Shown: positions 40,207 to 49,838, counted from the stretch's first letter. The stretch is 64,000 nt of DNA from Paucibacter sp. KBW04 (GCF_003852425.1 NZ_QAJN01000008.1:124001-188000), one strand, 5' to 3'. Program-made: numbers and translations. The notes: a model not told the origin generated them from the sequence alone.

Positions 40207-41712
40207 TCACAAGGCTATGGTGGTGTTGACGCGGGCGCTGCTGCCCTGACCGGGCTCGTACCAGCGCGCGGTAACGGTCTTGCTCTGGGTCCAGAAGCTC
40301 AGGGCCTGTTTGCCGTTAGGCCCCAGATCGCCCAGCTTGGAGGCGCGTGAGCCGGTGAAGCTGAAGTAAGCCACCGGCACCGGGATGGGCACATTGATGC
40401 CGACCTGGCCTACATCGATCTCGTTCTGGTATTTGCGTGCCGCCCAGCCGCTGGAGGTGAAGATGGAGGTGCCGTTGCCATTCGGGTTGGCGTTGACGAA
40501 GGCGATGGCTTCATCCAGGCTGTCCACGGCGATGACGCAGAGCACGGGGCCGAAGATCTCCTCGTCGTAGATCGCCATGCCGGGCTTCACCTCTGAAAAA
40601 ATGGTCGGGCCTATGAAGTTGCCGCGCTCGAAGCCGGGCACCACGCAATCGCGGCCGTCCAGCAGCAGGCGGGCGCCCTGGGCCTCGCCCGTGCCGACCA
40701 GGCGGCGCACCCGCTCCAGCGCGCGCGGGTTGACCAAGGGGCCCACATCGACCTGGCGGTCGGTGCCCGGGCCCACCTTCATGGCCTTGGACTTGGCGAC
40801 GATCTCGGGCAGCCAGCTCTGCGCCTCGCCCACCAGCAGCAAGACCGAGTTGGCCATGCAGCGCTGGCCGGCCGCGCCAAAGGCCGAGCCGATCAGGTTG
40901 TTGATAGCCTGCTCCTTGTTGGCATCGGGCAAGACCACGCAATGGTTTTTGGCCCCCATCATGGCCTGCACCCGCTTGCCCGCCTCGCTGGCGCGGCGGT
41001 AGATATGCGTGCCGACCTGGGTCGAGCCGATGAAGGAAATGGCCTTGATGTCCGGGTGATCGCAAAGGGCGTCCGCCACCTCGGGCCCGCCGTGGATGAC
41101 GTTGAGCACGCCCGGCGGCAGACCGGCCTGCTGGGCCAGCTCGGCCAGCAGCAGGGTGGCGCTGGGGTCTTGCTCCGAGGGCTTGAGCACAAAGCAGTTG
41201 CCGGTGGCCACGGCCAGCGGGAACATGAAGCAGGGCAGCATGACGGGGAAGTTGAAGGCGGTGATGCCCGCGCCCACGCCCAGAGGCTGCAGCAGGTTGT
41301 AGACCTCGACGCCGCTGGCGGCGTTCTCCGCGATCTCGCCCAGCTGCAAGGTAGGAATAGAGCAGGCATGCTCGATCACCTCCAGGCCTCGGCCGACCTC
41401 GCCCTCGGCATCGGGCAGGGTCTTGCCATGCTCGCGGGTGATCAGCTCGGCCAGGCGCGGCGTGTTCTCACGCACCAGCTGTTGCAGCTTGAGCATGATG
41501 CGCATGCGGCTGCCCAAGGAGCTATTGCGCCAGCTGGCAAAGGCCTTTTTGGCGCTGGCCACGGCCACGTCCACCTCGGCCGCCGTGGCCATGGGCACAC
41601 GGGCCACGACTTCTTGCGTGGCGGGGTTGATCACGTCGCGCCACTGCGTGCTGGCGGAGGCATAGGGCTTGCCATCGATCAGATGGCTCAGGCGGGGGAT
41701 GTTGTCGCTCAT
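40207..41712 (-). CDS. mmsA: Methylmalonate-semialdehyde dehydrogenase (CoA-acylating)
   Basis: 501 residues, the standard family length. Aldehyde dehydrogenase motifs are present: [28 protein letters not shown] and the catalytic Cys285 in [10 protein letters not shown]. The segment [10 protein letters not shown] closes the active site. The enzyme converts methylmalonate semialdehyde plus CoA and NAD to propionyl-CoA in valine degradation. It lies between the periplasmic binding-protein gene (19 bp upstream) and mmsB (13 bp downstream), so all three are probably one transcript. Confidence 0.95.
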   Translation of the reverse strand: MSDNIPRLSHLIDGKPYASASTQWRDVINPATQEVVARVPMATAAEVDVAVASAKKAFASWRNSSLGSRMRIMLKLQQLVRENTPRLAELITREHGKTLPDAEGEVGRGLEVIEHACSIPTLQLGEIAENAASGVEVYNLLQPLGVGAGITAFNFPVMLPCFMFPLAVATGNCFVLKPSEQDPSATLLLAELAQQAGLPPGVLNVIHGGPEVADALCDHPDIKAISFIGSTQVGTHIYRRASEAGKRVQAMMGAKNHCVVLPDANKEQAINNLIGSAFGAAGQRCMANSVLLLVGEAQSWLPEIVAKSKAMKVGPGTDRQVDVGPLVNPRALERVRRLVGTGEAQGARLLLDGRDCVVPGFERGNFIGPTIFSEVKPGMAIYDEEIFGPVLCVIAVDSLDEAIAFVNANPNGNGTSIFTSSGWAARKYQNEIDVGQVGINVPIPVPVAYFSFTGSRASKLGDLGPNGKQALSFWTQSKTVTARWYEPGQGSSARVNTTIAL

Positions 41713-41731
41713 GGTGTGTGGAGGCTCGGGC

Positions 41732-42976
41732 TTATTTTTTGGTGACCAGCTCGCAGCTGGATTGCTCCAGCGGCTTGAAGGCTTGGGCGGCGGGGATGGT
41801 GTTGATCAGCTTGTAATAGTCCCAAGGCGCCTTGGACTCGGCCGGCTTCTTGACCTGGAAGAGGTACATATCGTGGATGACTCGGCCGTCCGGCCGAATG
41901 CTGGCATTGCGCATCACCGCGTCCTCGATGGGCAGCTCGCGCATCTTCTTGGCCACCAGGCTGGAGTCGTCGCTGCCCAGGGCCGCGACCGACTTCAGGT
42001 AATGCAAGACGCTGGAATAGACGCCCGCATGCACCATGGTCGGCTTGCCGCCCTTGTGCAGCTTGGCGAAGCGGGCGGCAAAGCCGCGGGTGGCCTCGTC
42101 CATATCCCAGTAAAAACCGTCGGTAAAGCTCAGGCCCTGCGCCGTCTCCAGGCCCAAGGCATGCACATCGGTGAGGAAGACCAGCAAGGCCGCGATCTGC
42201 TGATCCTTGCCGCCGACGCCGAACTCGCGCGCCGCCTTGATGGCATTGACCGTGTCCTGCGCGCCATTGGCCAGGCCGATGACCTGGGCCTTGGAGCTTT
42301 GCGCCTGCAGCAAGAAGGAAGAGAAATCGCTGGCGCCCAGCGGGTGCTTGACGCTGCCCAGCACCTTGCCGCCGTTGGCGCGCACGATCTCGCTGGTGTC
42401 CTTCTCCAGCGAGTGGCCGAAGGCGTAGTCCACGGTCAGGAAGTACCAGCTCTTCAGGCCGCTCTTGGTCAGCGTGGCCGCCGCGCCATTGGCCATGGCA
42501 TAGGTGTCGAACATCCAGTGAAAGCCATTGGGCGCGCAGTCCTCATTGGTCAATCGGGTGGTCGCCGGGCCGCTGTAGAGGGCGATGCCGCCTTTTTCCT
42601 TGATCAGCTTTTGGACGGCCAAGGCACCGGCCGAGTTGGTCAGATCGGCCAGGGCATCGACCTTGTCGCGGTCCAGCCATTCGCGCGCCTTGCCGGAGGC
42701 GATGTCGGGCTTGTTCTGGTGGTCGGCCGAGAGCAGCTCGATCTTCATGCCCTTGCATGGCCCGCGCAGGCAGTCGTCCACCGCCATCTGCGCGGCCACC
42801 ACCGAGCCCGGCCCGCCCATGCCCGAGTAGGCGCCAGACATATCGGTGAGGATGCCGATCTTGACCACGCCGTCCGAGATTTGGCCGGGTGCGGCGAAGG
42901 CTTGCAGGGGGCTGAGCAGGGCGAGCGTGCAGGCTGCAACAGCGCTGGCCTTCAACTTCAAGAGCTTGGGTGTCAT
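41732..42976 (-). CDS. Branched-chain amino-acid type periplasmic binding protein
   Basis: 414 residues: signal peptide (about 1-28, ending FAA), then a type I periplasmic binding fold ([56 protein letters not shown]). It is a close paralogue of the binding protein encoded at 46844. No permease or ATPase lies in this operon; mmsA and mmsB follow. It may deliver valine or a related acid to the nearby LivHMGF transporter or to another one. The ATG at 42974-42976 has a GGAG site. The gene is divergent from a LysR regulator. Confidence 0.9.
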   Translation of the reverse strand: MTPKLLKLKASAVAACTLALLSPLQAFAAPGQISDGVVKIGILTDMSGAYSGMGGPGSVVAAQMAVDDCLRGPCKGMKIELLSADHQNKPDIASGKAREWLDRDKVDALADLTNSAGALAVQKLIKEKGGIALYSGPATTRLTNEDCAPNGFHWMFDTYAMANGAAATLTKSGLKSWYFLTVDYAFGHSLEKDTSEIVRANGGKVLGSVKHPLGASDFSSFLLQAQSSKAQVIGLANGAQDTVNAIKAAREFGVGGKDQQIAALLVFLTDVHALGLETAQGLSFTDGFYWDMDEATRGFAARFAKLHKGGKPTMVHAGVYSSVLHYLKSVAALGSDDSSLVAKKMRELPIEDAVMRNASIRPDGRVIHDMYLFQVKKPAESKAPWDYYKLINTIPAAQAFKPLEQSSCELVTKK

Positions 42977-43071
42977 GTCTTTGTCTCCGGTATTTTTTTG
43001 GCCCGGCCGGGGAGGCTGGTGGGCCGAATGTAGGCCGGTACGGATGCAAGGCGAAGCGAGGAAAATGCGCA

Positions 43072-43089
43072 GCAAGCTTGCAAATTTGC
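43072..43089. promoter_or_regulatory. Overlapping palindromes, LysR operator candidate
   Basis: GCAAGCTTGC (43072-43081) and GCAAATTTGC (43080-43089) overlap by two bases in the divergent region between the LysR gene and the binding-protein/mmsAB operon. They lie 38 bp from the LysR start. LysR proteins often bind such dyads. Confidence 0.5.
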
Positions 43090-43126
43090 CCGCTCCTGGA
43101 TAACCCGGAAGGACCCGACCTTGAAC

Positions 43127-44017
43127 ATGAATTGGGACAATCTGCGCGTCTTTCTGGCCGTGGCCCGCCAGGGTTCGGCCATGGAGGCGGCGGCCACGCT
43201 GGGCCTGGATCAGTCCACCATCACCCGCCGTCTCAAGCAACTGGAGCAAGACATAGGCACCCAGCTGTTCGATCGCAGCCCGCAAGGCCATCAGCTCACC
43301 GCCATGGGCCAGCGCCTGCTGGAGTCGGTGCAGCGCATCGAGGACACACTCGCCTTGGTGGACGCCGATATCGGCGGCGACAGCCATGTCTTGCACGGCC
43401 ATGTGCGCCTGGGCGCGACCGAGGGCTTTGGCAGCTTTTTCCTGGCCCCGCATCTGGCGGACTTTTGCGCCCGCCATCCGGCCATCAGCGTGGACCTGCT
43501 AGCCGTGCCGCGCTTCGTCAATCTGTCCAAGCGCGAGGCCGACCTGGCCATCAGCATCGAGCGCCCGCGCCAGGGCGCGTACGTGGCCTGCAAGCTGACG
43601 GACTACCGCCTGGCCCTCTACGCCACGCCCGAGTACCTGGCCCGCCATGCGCCCATCCAACAGCTGGCCGACTTGCAACAGCACCGTCTGATTGGCTATG
43701 TGGACGAGCTGGCCTTCAGCACCGAGCTGCGTTACCTAGCCAAGCTGGCGCCCAATGCGCCCGTGCCCTTGCGCAGCACCAGCATCGTGGCCCAGATGCA
43801 GGCGGCTCGCCGCGGCCATGGCCTGGCCGTGCTGCCCTGCTTCATGGCCAGCAGCTGTGCCGATCTGCAAGCCGTGCTGCCGGGCCAGGCCTCGATCTTG
43901 CGCAGCTTCTGGCTTTATGCGCCCAAGGAGCAGCGCGATATCGCGCGCGTCAATGCCTTGTGGAAATTTCTGCGCGAGACGGTGGCGCAGCAGCAGGGCT
44001 TGTTGATGGAGGAGTGA
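43127..44017 (+). CDS. LysR-family regulator of the binding-protein/mmsAB operon
   Basis: 296 residues. The N-terminal helix-turn-helix (NLRVFLAVARQGSAMEAAAT, then LDQSTITRRLKQLEQDIG) is typical of LysR; the C-terminal part is the periplasmic-binding-like effector domain (VRLGATEGFGSFFLAPHL). The effector is unknown, but divergent placement suggests control of valine uptake and catabolism. The ATG at 43127 is used; a TTG two codons earlier is less likely. It belongs to the short-HTH-spacing subgroup with QSTITRR. Confidence 0.88.
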   Translation: MNWDNLRVFLAVARQGSAMEAAATLGLDQSTITRRLKQLEQDIGTQLFDRSPQGHQLTAMGQRLLESVQRIEDTLALVDADIGGDSHVLHGHVRLGATEGFGSFFLAPHLADFCARHPAISVDLLAVPRFVNLSKREADLAISIERPRQGAYVACKLTDYRLALYATPEYLARHAPIQQLADLQQHRLIGYVDELAFSTELRYLAKLAPNAPVPLRSTSIVAQMQAARRGHGLAVLPCFMASSCADLQAVLPGQASILRSFWLYAPKEQRDIARVNALWKFLRETVAQQQGLLMEE

Positions 44018-44130
44018 ATGAAGGATTTGTGTGGGAGTCAGCCTGGTGTCCGGGCACGGCCCGCTGCGAACCCGTGGGGTTGAGGGAGTGGTGGCTGCGA
44101 GTTAAGAGCTTCCGGCTAACCGACGGGGCC

Positions 44131-44598
44131 TCATGCTGGCGGGCAGGCTTGAACGTACTCGCGGCTTGGGCCAACTCTCTGGGCCAGTCGCTCGCAAAGT
44201 TCCCGATTCTCGAAAGAGCATGTTCTCAGCCGCTTCAGCAAACGGCAAGCGGTGTTGGACTTATTGATCTCAACGATTTCTGGATCGTAGAAGACGCCAA
44301 GAAGCACCCATTCAAGAAAGGCCGGGTCCTGAGAGGCGAGGCGCTTTAACTCGTCAAGTTTCGACCATTCGCGATCCAGGAGCCTTGTCTTGTAGGCGCT
44401 GAGTCGTTCCGCCTGCGCGCCGTCGGAGCACAAGCCTTTGTAGCGCTTGAAGTACGTATGGGCCTGGTTCCATGACTTGAAGGGGCCGAGATCGAGTTGT
44501 CTTTCTGCTCGCGTGCAGTCGACTTGCTGGTTCGAGTTCTGAGCGTATGCACCGAAGCTCAGAAAAATGGCGATGGAGGCGAGCAGGGCGCGTTTCAT
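44131..44598 (-). CDS. Hypothetical secreted protein
   Basis: 155 residues with a clear signal peptide (ALLASIAIFLSFGAYAQ). The mature part has five cysteines (CTRAERQL, YKGLCSDG, TACRLL, RTCSF, ELCERL, with one more near the C-terminus). Its fold is helical and hydrophilic. I do not recognise the family. The Cys pattern suggests disulfides in the periplasm. GC content is lower than in the flanking genes. It converges with the LysR gene and is separated from the liv operon by about 230 bp. Confidence 0.7.
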   Translation of the reverse strand: MKRALLASIAIFLSFGAYAQNSNQQVDCTRAERQLDLGPFKSWNQAHTYFKRYKGLCSDGAQAERLSAYKTRLLDREWSKLDELKRLASQDPAFLEWVLLGVFYDPEIVEINKSNTACRLLKRLRTCSFENRELCERLAQRVGPSREYVQACPPA

Positions 44599-44707
44599 GA
44601 GGCCTCATGTGTTTTGTTGCGACAGCCCCAACCCCCTCTACCAGCACCCTGCTGTATAGAACCGGCGATTTAATCCGTCTACAGAATTTGGTCTGCTGGC
44701 ACAAAAT

Positions 44708-44740
44708 GTTTGATGGGCTGCAATTTACACCCCATCAAAC
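44708..44740. repeat. Perfect 10-bp inverted repeat
   Basis: GTTTGATGGG at 44708-44717 and CCCATCAAAC at 44731-44740 are exact inverted copies around a 13-base spacer. It lies 93 bp past the livM stop and upstream of the secreted protein gene. It could be a regulatory dyad or a transcript-end hairpin. No T-run is present. Confidence 0.6.
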
Positions 44741-44832
44741 TCTCGCCAAAAGCGGCAGCTTGCGCTAAGCCCCCAGCCCGGGTTAAGAGGCCGGGGCTGA
44801 GTGACGAAACCGCGCTTACCTGCTCTTCCCTC

Positions 44833-45870
44833 TCAATGCTTCCCGCCGCCGCGCCTCTCCCACAGCGCCAGGGCCTCACCCACCACACCACGCCTGAATG
44901 CCAGCACGCAGACGATGAAGATCAGGCCCGTCACCAGGCTGACCGACTCGCCCAGGCCGTTGAACCAGGCCACGCCGGTCAGCTCGGCCAGGGCCTTGCC
45001 CAGGTCGCCGATCTTGTTCTCCAGCGCGATGATGATCAGCGCGCCCACCATGGGGCCGATCAAGGTGCCCATGCCGCCCACCAGAGTCATCAGGATGACG
45101 GCGCCCGAGGTGGTCCACAAGGCATCGGTCAAAGTGGCAAAGCCCAGCACCAGGGTCTTGGTGGCCCCGGCCAGGCCGGCCAGGGTGGCCGAGAGCACAA
45201 AGGCCAAGAGCTTGAACTTGTCCACGTCATAGCCCAGCGAGGTGGCGCGGGCCTCGTTCTCGCGGATGGAGGTCAGCACCTGGCCGAAGGGCGAATTCAC
45301 GGTGCGGTAGATCAACCAGAAGGCGGCGATAAAGATCGCCAGCACCACGTAGTAAAGCGTGAGGTCGTTCTCCAGATTGAGGCCGAAGAAAGTGCCGCGC
45401 GGCACCGACTGCAGGCCGTCCTCGCCGCCGGTGAAGGGCGCTTGCAGGAAGACGAAGTAAAGCATCTGGCTCAGGGCCAGGGTGATCATGGAAAAGTAAA
45501 TGCCGGTGCGGCGGATCGCCAGCAGGCCAAACACCAGGCCCACGCCGCCCGCAGCCACAGCGCCCACGATCAGGCCCAGCGGCGCGGGCAGGCCCCAGAC
45601 CTTGAGCGCGTGGCCGGTGGCATAGGCCGCCATGCCCAGAAAGGCGGCGTGGCCAAAGCTGAGCAAACCGGTGAAGCCGATCAGCAAATTGAAGGCGCAG
45701 GCAAACAGGGCAAAGCAAAGCACCTTCATCACGAAGATGGGGTAGACGCCCAGGGCCGGCAGCAGGGCGATGGCCAGGAAGAGGGCGCCGTAGCCCAGCA
45801 AGGGGTTCTTGTCTTTCACGGTGGGGCGGCTCGCGGCTGAGGTGGCGTTGGCGGTGGACGACGACATCAT
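44833..45870 (-). CDS. livM: Branched-chain amino-acid ABC transporter permease LivM
   Basis: 345 residues with about nine or ten membrane helices. Typical LivM segments: FNLLIGFTGLLSFGHAAFLGMAA, RRTGIYFSMITLALSQM and the cytoplasmic EAA-like loop (LTSIRENEARATSLGYDVDK). With LivH it forms the inner-membrane channel for leucine, isoleucine and valine or related compounds. Its start overlaps the livH stop as ATGA. It is the last gene of the livG-livF-binding protein-livH-livM unit. Confidence 0.93.
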   Translation of the reverse strand: MMSSSTANATSAASRPTVKDKNPLLGYGALFLAIALLPALGVYPIFVMKVLCFALFACAFNLLIGFTGLLSFGHAAFLGMAAYATGHALKVWGLPAPLGLIVGAVAAGGVGLVFGLLAIRRTGIYFSMITLALSQMLYFVFLQAPFTGGEDGLQSVPRGTFFGLNLENDLTLYYVVLAIFIAAFWLIYRTVNSPFGQVLTSIRENEARATSLGYDVDKFKLLAFVLSATLAGLAGATKTLVLGFATLTDALWTTSGAVILMTLVGGMGTLIGPMVGALIIIALENKIGDLGKALAELTGVAWFNGLGESVSLVTGLIFIVCVLAFRRGVVGEALALWERRGGGKH

Positions 45871-46754
45871 TTCTCTTTCCCAAACAGGCCAGCGGGACGC
45901 ACCAGCAGAACAATCGCCATCACGACGAACACGACGGTGCTGGAGGCCTCGGGGTAGAAGACCTTGGTCAGGCCTTCAATCACGCCCAGGCCCAAGCCGG
46001 TGATGACCGAGCCCAGGATGGAGCCCATGCCGCCGATCACCACCACGGCGAAGACCACGATGATGAGGTTGGAGCCCATCAGGGCCGAGACCTGCAGAAT
46101 CGGCGCGGCCAGCACGCCGGCAAAGGCCGCCAGGGCCACGCCGCCGGCGTAGGTCAGCGTGACCAGGCGCGGCACATTGATGCCGAAGGCCTGCACCAGC
46201 TTGGGGTTCTCGGTGCCAGCCCTCAGGGTCGCGCCCAGCGAGGTCTTCTCGATCAAGGCCCAGACGCCCAGGCAAACGATCAGCGAGGCCACCACCACCC
46301 AGGCGCGGTAATTGGGCAGGATCATGAAGCCGAGATTGGTGGCGCCTTGCAAGGCCTCGGGCACCGAGTACTGCTGGCCCGAGACGCCGTAAAAGGAGCG
46401 GAACACGCCCTCCATCACCAGGGTGATGCCGAAGGTCAGGAGCAGGCCGTAGATATGGTCTAACTTGTAAAGCCACTGCAAGAGCAGGCGCTCGATCAGA
46501 ATGCCCAGCACGCCCACCACCAGGGGAGCGAGCAAAAGCATCATCCAGTAATTGAGGCCCAGGTATTCCAGCCCCATCCAGGCCAGAAAAGCGCCCATCA
46601 TGTAAAGGGCGCCGTGGGCGAAGTTGATGATGTTGAGCATGCCGAAGATCACGGCCAAGCCCAGCGACAGCATCGCGTAGAAAGAACCATTGACCAGACC
46701 CAGCAAAAGCTGGCCCAGCAAAGCAGGCAGGGGGATGCCGAAGAAATCTGTCAT
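45867..46754 (-). CDS. livH: Branched-chain amino-acid ABC transporter permease LivH
   Basis: 295 residues with about eight membrane helices, beginning LGLVNGSFYAMLSLGLAVIFGMLNIINFAHGALYMMG, split by the family-typical NFAHG motif. The coupling loop GTENPKLVQAFGINVPRL and the closing helix (MAIVLLVRPAGLFGKEK) match LivH. It pairs with LivM, whose gene overlaps it by 4 bp. The preceding gene encodes the binding protein. Confidence 0.93.
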   Translation of the reverse strand: MTDFFGIPLPALLGQLLLGLVNGSFYAMLSLGLAVIFGMLNIINFAHGALYMMGAFLAWMGLEYLGLNYWMMLLLAPLVVGVLGILIERLLLQWLYKLDHIYGLLLTFGITLVMEGVFRSFYGVSGQQYSVPEALQGATNLGFMILPNYRAWVVVASLIVCLGVWALIEKTSLGATLRAGTENPKLVQAFGINVPRLVTLTYAGGVALAAFAGVLAAPILQVSALMGSNLIIVVFAVVVIGGMGSILGSVITGLGLGVIEGLTKVFYPEASSTVVFVVMAIVLLVRPAGLFGKEK

Positions 46755-46843
46755 GTCGTCAGTCCACGCGCAAAACGTTCAAAGTGGCCAGTGGGAGCTG
46801 ACCCAGGCCCCGGCCTTGTCGGCCGGGACGCGGGATCAGAGAG

Positions 46844-48052
46844 TCACTTCTTGACCAGCGGGCACTTGCTGTCGGCCAGCTTGGTGAAGGCCTCGTCGCC
46901 AGGGATGCGGGTCACGACCTTGAAGTAGTCCCAAGGCTCGGTGGACTCCTTGGGCGACTTCACCTGCAGCAGGAACATATCGTGCACGCCGCGGCCATCT
47001 TCCTTGCGGATATGGCCCTTGGTGTAGAAGTCGTTGATGGGCGTGTCCTTCATCTTGGCCAGCACCTTGTCGGCGTCATCGGTCTTGAGCGCGTCGACGG
47101 CCTTCAGGTAATGGGTCACGGCCGAGTAGTCGGCAGCTTGCAGGGAGGAAGGCATGCGCTTCATCTTCTCGAAGAAGCGGCGGCTCCAGGCGCGGGCCTC
47201 GGGGCTTTGGTTCCAATACCAGCTATCGGTCAGGTACATGCCTTCGGTGGTCTTCAGGCCCAGCGAGTGGATGTCGTTGATGAACATCAGCAGGCCGGCC
47301 ATCTTCATGGTCTTGGTGACGCCGAACTCATTGGCCGCCTTGATGGCGTTGATGGTGTCGCCGCCCGCATTGGCCAGGCCGAGGATCTGCGCGCCGCTGC
47401 CCTGGGCCTGCAGCAGGAAGGAGGAGAAGTCGTTGGCATTGAGCGGGTGCTTGACCGTGCCCACCACCTTGCCGCCCGAAGCGGCCACCACCTTGGCGGT
47501 GTCGGCCTGCAGGGCCTGGCCGAAGGCGTAGTCGGCCTGCAGGAAGTACCAGCTCTTGCCGCCGCCCTTGGTGACGGCCGCGCCCGTGCCATTGGCCAGG
47601 GCCACGGTGTCGTAGGCGTAGTGGATGGTGTAGGGCGTGCACTTGTCATTGGTCAGAGCCGAGCTGCCCGCGCCGATGGAGATGAAGGGGCGTTTCTTTT
47701 CCGCTGCCACCGTGGCCATGGCCAGATTGGCGCCGGAGTTGGTGCCGCCGATCAGCAGGTCCACGCCCTGGGTGTCTATCCACTCGCGCGCCTTGGAGGC
47801 GGCCACATCGGCCTTGTTCTGGTGGTCGGCGAAGATGATTTCGACTTTCTTGCCGGCGGCCATGCCCTTCATATCGGCAATGGCCAGCTTTATGGCTTCC
47901 ACGCCTCCGGCGCCGTCGATGTCGGCGTAGACGCTGGACATATCGGTGATGAAGCCGATCTTCACCACATCGCCAGAGACTTGGGCCTGGGCAGCGAATG
48001 CGCCACAGGCGGTGAGGCTGGCCAAAGCGAGGTGTTTGAGCTTCAGGGTCAT
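46844..48052 (-). CDS. Branched-chain amino-acid ABC transporter substrate-binding protein
   Basis: 402 residues: signal peptide (ALASLTACGAFAAQAQ), then a type I periplasmic binding fold (VVKIGFITDMSSVYADIDGAG, ADHQNKADVAASKAREWID). The precise amino-acid preference is unknown; branched-chain or a related acid is likely because the gene lies between livF and livH. It is a paralogue of the protein encoded at 41732 over its full length. The ATG at 48050-48052 gives a clean signal peptide. Confidence 0.92.
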   Translation of the reverse strand: MTLKLKHLALASLTACGAFAAQAQVSGDVVKIGFITDMSSVYADIDGAGGVEAIKLAIADMKGMAAGKKVEIIFADHQNKADVAASKAREWIDTQGVDLLIGGTNSGANLAMATVAAEKKRPFISIGAGSSALTNDKCTPYTIHYAYDTVALANGTGAAVTKGGGKSWYFLQADYAFGQALQADTAKVVAASGGKVVGTVKHPLNANDFSSFLLQAQGSGAQILGLANAGGDTINAIKAANEFGVTKTMKMAGLLMFINDIHSLGLKTTEGMYLTDSWYWNQSPEARAWSRRFFEKMKRMPSSLQAADYSAVTHYLKAVDALKTDDADKVLAKMKDTPINDFYTKGHIRKEDGRGVHDMFLLQVKSPKESTEPWDYFKVVTRIPGDEAFTKLADSKCPLVKK

Positions 48053-48084
48053 GGTTTTGTCTCCTTGGGTTTTGCTTTGAGGCA

Positions 48085-48108
48085 ATCGGTCAACAGATCG
48101 GTCAACAG
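48085..48108. repeat. Tandem 12-bp direct repeat
   Basis: ATCGGTCAACAG occurs twice head to tail in the spacer between livF and the binding-protein gene, followed by a partial third copy (GTCAATCG). It is probably replication slippage with no clear function. Confidence 0.7.
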
Positions 48109-48132
48109 GTCAATCGAGGAAGGCTTGGGTCT

Positions 48133-48846
48133 TCAGACACTCAGCAACACGTCCAGCACCGCCTGCTTCTGGGGCAGGTCTGCGGCCGGGAAGGACTCCA
48201 CCACCTCGCCATGCTCGACCACGATGAAGTGGTCGGCCAGCGGGGCGGCGAAGCGGAAGTTCTGCTCGACCATGATGATGGTGAAGCCCTGGGCCTTGAG
48301 CGTGGTGATCATGCGGGCCAGGGCCTGCACGATGACGGGGGCCAGGCCTTCGGAAATCTCGTCCAGCAAGAGGATGTCGGCGCCGGTGCGCAGGATGCGG
48401 GCCACGGCCAACATCTGCTGCTCGCCGCCCGAGAGCCGGGTGCCCGGGCTGTGCCGGCGTTCGGACAGATTGGGGAACATGGCGTAGATGTCGGCCTCGC
48501 TCATGGGCTTGGCGCGCTGATTCTTCAGGGCGGGGGGCAGGCGCAGGTTTTCCTCGGTGGTGAGCGAGGCGAAGATGCCGCGCTCCTCCGGGCAATAGCC
48601 CAGGCCCAGATGGGCGATGTGGTGGGTGGCCATATCAATGGTCTCCACCCCATGCACCTTGATGGAACCCTTGCGCTGGCCGGTCAAGCCCATGATGGCG
48701 CGCAGGGTGGTGGTGCGGCCGGCGCCGTTGCGGCCTAAGAGGGTCAAGACCTGACCCTTTTTGACGCTCAGATTGATGCCGTGCAGGATGTGGCTCTCGC
48801 CGTACCAGGCGTGCAGATCGGTGATCTGGAGTGCGACTTCGCTCAT
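48133..48846 (-). CDS. livF: Branched-chain amino-acid ABC transporter ATPase LivF (Walker A Arg variant)
   Basis: 237 residues of the LivF type. The Walker A motif reads GRNGAGRTT: the lysine that contacts the ATP phosphates is Arg44 (codon CGC). The signature LSGGEQQ, Walker B ILLLDEISEG, and the Q-loop region YCPEERGIF are intact. It partners LivG on LivH/LivM. Lys-to-Arg at this position usually lowers ATPase activity, but one intact site in the LivFG pair might suffice; I recall similar LivF sequences in this group but cannot check. The ATG at 48844-48846 is chosen; the codon two positions before is a TTG. The gene starts 2 bp after the livG stop. Confidence 0.9.
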   Translation of the reverse strand: MSEVALQITDLHAWYGESHILHGINLSVKKGQVLTLLGRNGAGRTTTLRAIMGLTGQRKGSIKVHGVETIDMATHHIAHLGLGYCPEERGIFASLTTEENLRLPPALKNQRAKPMSEADIYAMFPNLSERRHSPGTRLSGGEQQMLAVARILRTGADILLLDEISEGLAPVIVQALARMITTLKAQGFTIIMVEQNFRFAAPLADHFIVVEHGEVVESFPAADLPQKQAVLDVLLSV

Positions 48847-48848
48847 GC

Positions 48849-49619
48849 TCAATGGGCTCCCTGCAACTCGGCGGCTTCGCTGCCCATATAGGCTTCCAGC
48901 ACAGCCGGGTGCTTGGACACGGTGGCGTAGTCGCCCTCGGCCAGCACGGCGCCGCGCGCCAGCACGGTGATGCGGTCGGCGATGCGCGAGACCACCTTCA
49001 TATTGTGTTCAACCATCAAGACGGTGCGCCCCTCGGCCACGCGCTTGATCAGGTCGGTGACACGGTCCACATCCTCGTGGCCCATGCCCTGGGTCGGTTC
49101 GTCCAGCAGCATCAAGGTGGGCTCCATGGCCATGGTGGTGGCGATTTCCAGGGCGCGCTTGCGGCCGTAGGGCAGGTCGCCGGCCTTGAGCTGGGCCATT
49201 TCGCGTAGGTCCACCAATTCCAGCAAGGCCAGGACGCGAGCGTCTAACTGCTTCAATCCCGTGAGCCCTTTCCAGAAGTGGAAGCTGGTGCCGGTGAAGC
49301 GTTGCAGACCGATGCGCACGTTCTCCAACACGGTGAGGTGGGGAAAGACGGCGGAAATCTGAAAGCTGCGGATCACCCCGCGGCGGGCGATCTCGGCGGA
49401 TTTTTCGCCGGTGATGTCCACCCCGTTGAGCAAAATCGTGCCGCGGGTGGGCTCCAGGAATTTGGTCAGCAGGTTGAAGCAGGTGGTTTTGCCCGCTCCG
49501 TTGGGGCCCAGCAAGGCGTGAATATGACCCCGCTGCACCTGCAGATTGACGGCGTCCACGGCGGTGAAGCCTTTGAACTCTTTGGTCAGGTCTTTTGTCT
49601 CTAGGATGAGTTCGCTCAT
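48849..49619 (-). CDS. livG: Branched-chain amino-acid ABC transporter ATPase LivG
   Basis: 256 residues. Walker A is canonical (GPNGAGKTT), the Q-loop follows (IRSFQISAVFPHLTVLENV), the signature reads LPYGRKRALEIA as usual for LivG, and Walker B is LMLLDEPTQGM with the switch His in MVEHNM. It is the first gene of the liv unit. A promoter probably lies in the preceding 250 bp, which also holds the terminator of the gene further upstream. Confidence 0.94.
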   Translation of the reverse strand: MSELILETKDLTKEFKGFTAVDAVNLQVQRGHIHALLGPNGAGKTTCFNLLTKFLEPTRGTILLNGVDITGEKSAEIARRGVIRSFQISAVFPHLTVLENVRIGLQRFTGTSFHFWKGLTGLKQLDARVLALLELVDLREMAQLKAGDLPYGRKRALEIATTMAMEPTLMLLDEPTQGMGHEDVDRVTDLIKRVAEGRTVLMVEHNMKVVSRIADRITVLARGAVLAEGDYATVSKHPAVLEAYMGSEAAELQGAH

Positions 49620-49801
49620 CTGCTGGCCCGCACCGAATCAGGGTGCGGTTGTAGTTGAATCCCCAATGTAGGGCCGAAGCTCTAGAACGGACACCGGAAC
49701 AACCTTTAAGTAGTATTGACCTAGGGTATTCACCGAGCGGGCAATTCAAGCACCGAAACCGATCGGCTGGTCATGTTCCTGTGCTTGGAAATCGACGCCC
49801 C

Positions 49802-49838
49802 CAAAAGAAAAAAGCCAGCAGCTTGCGCTGCTGGCTTC
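49802..49838 (-). terminator. Rho-independent terminator of the PEP-CTERM gene
   Basis: On the minus strand, AAGCCAGCAGC and GCTGCTGGCTT form an 11-bp stem with a 4-base loop, followed by TTTTTCTTTT. It lies just past the stop at 49874. Confidence 0.9.
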
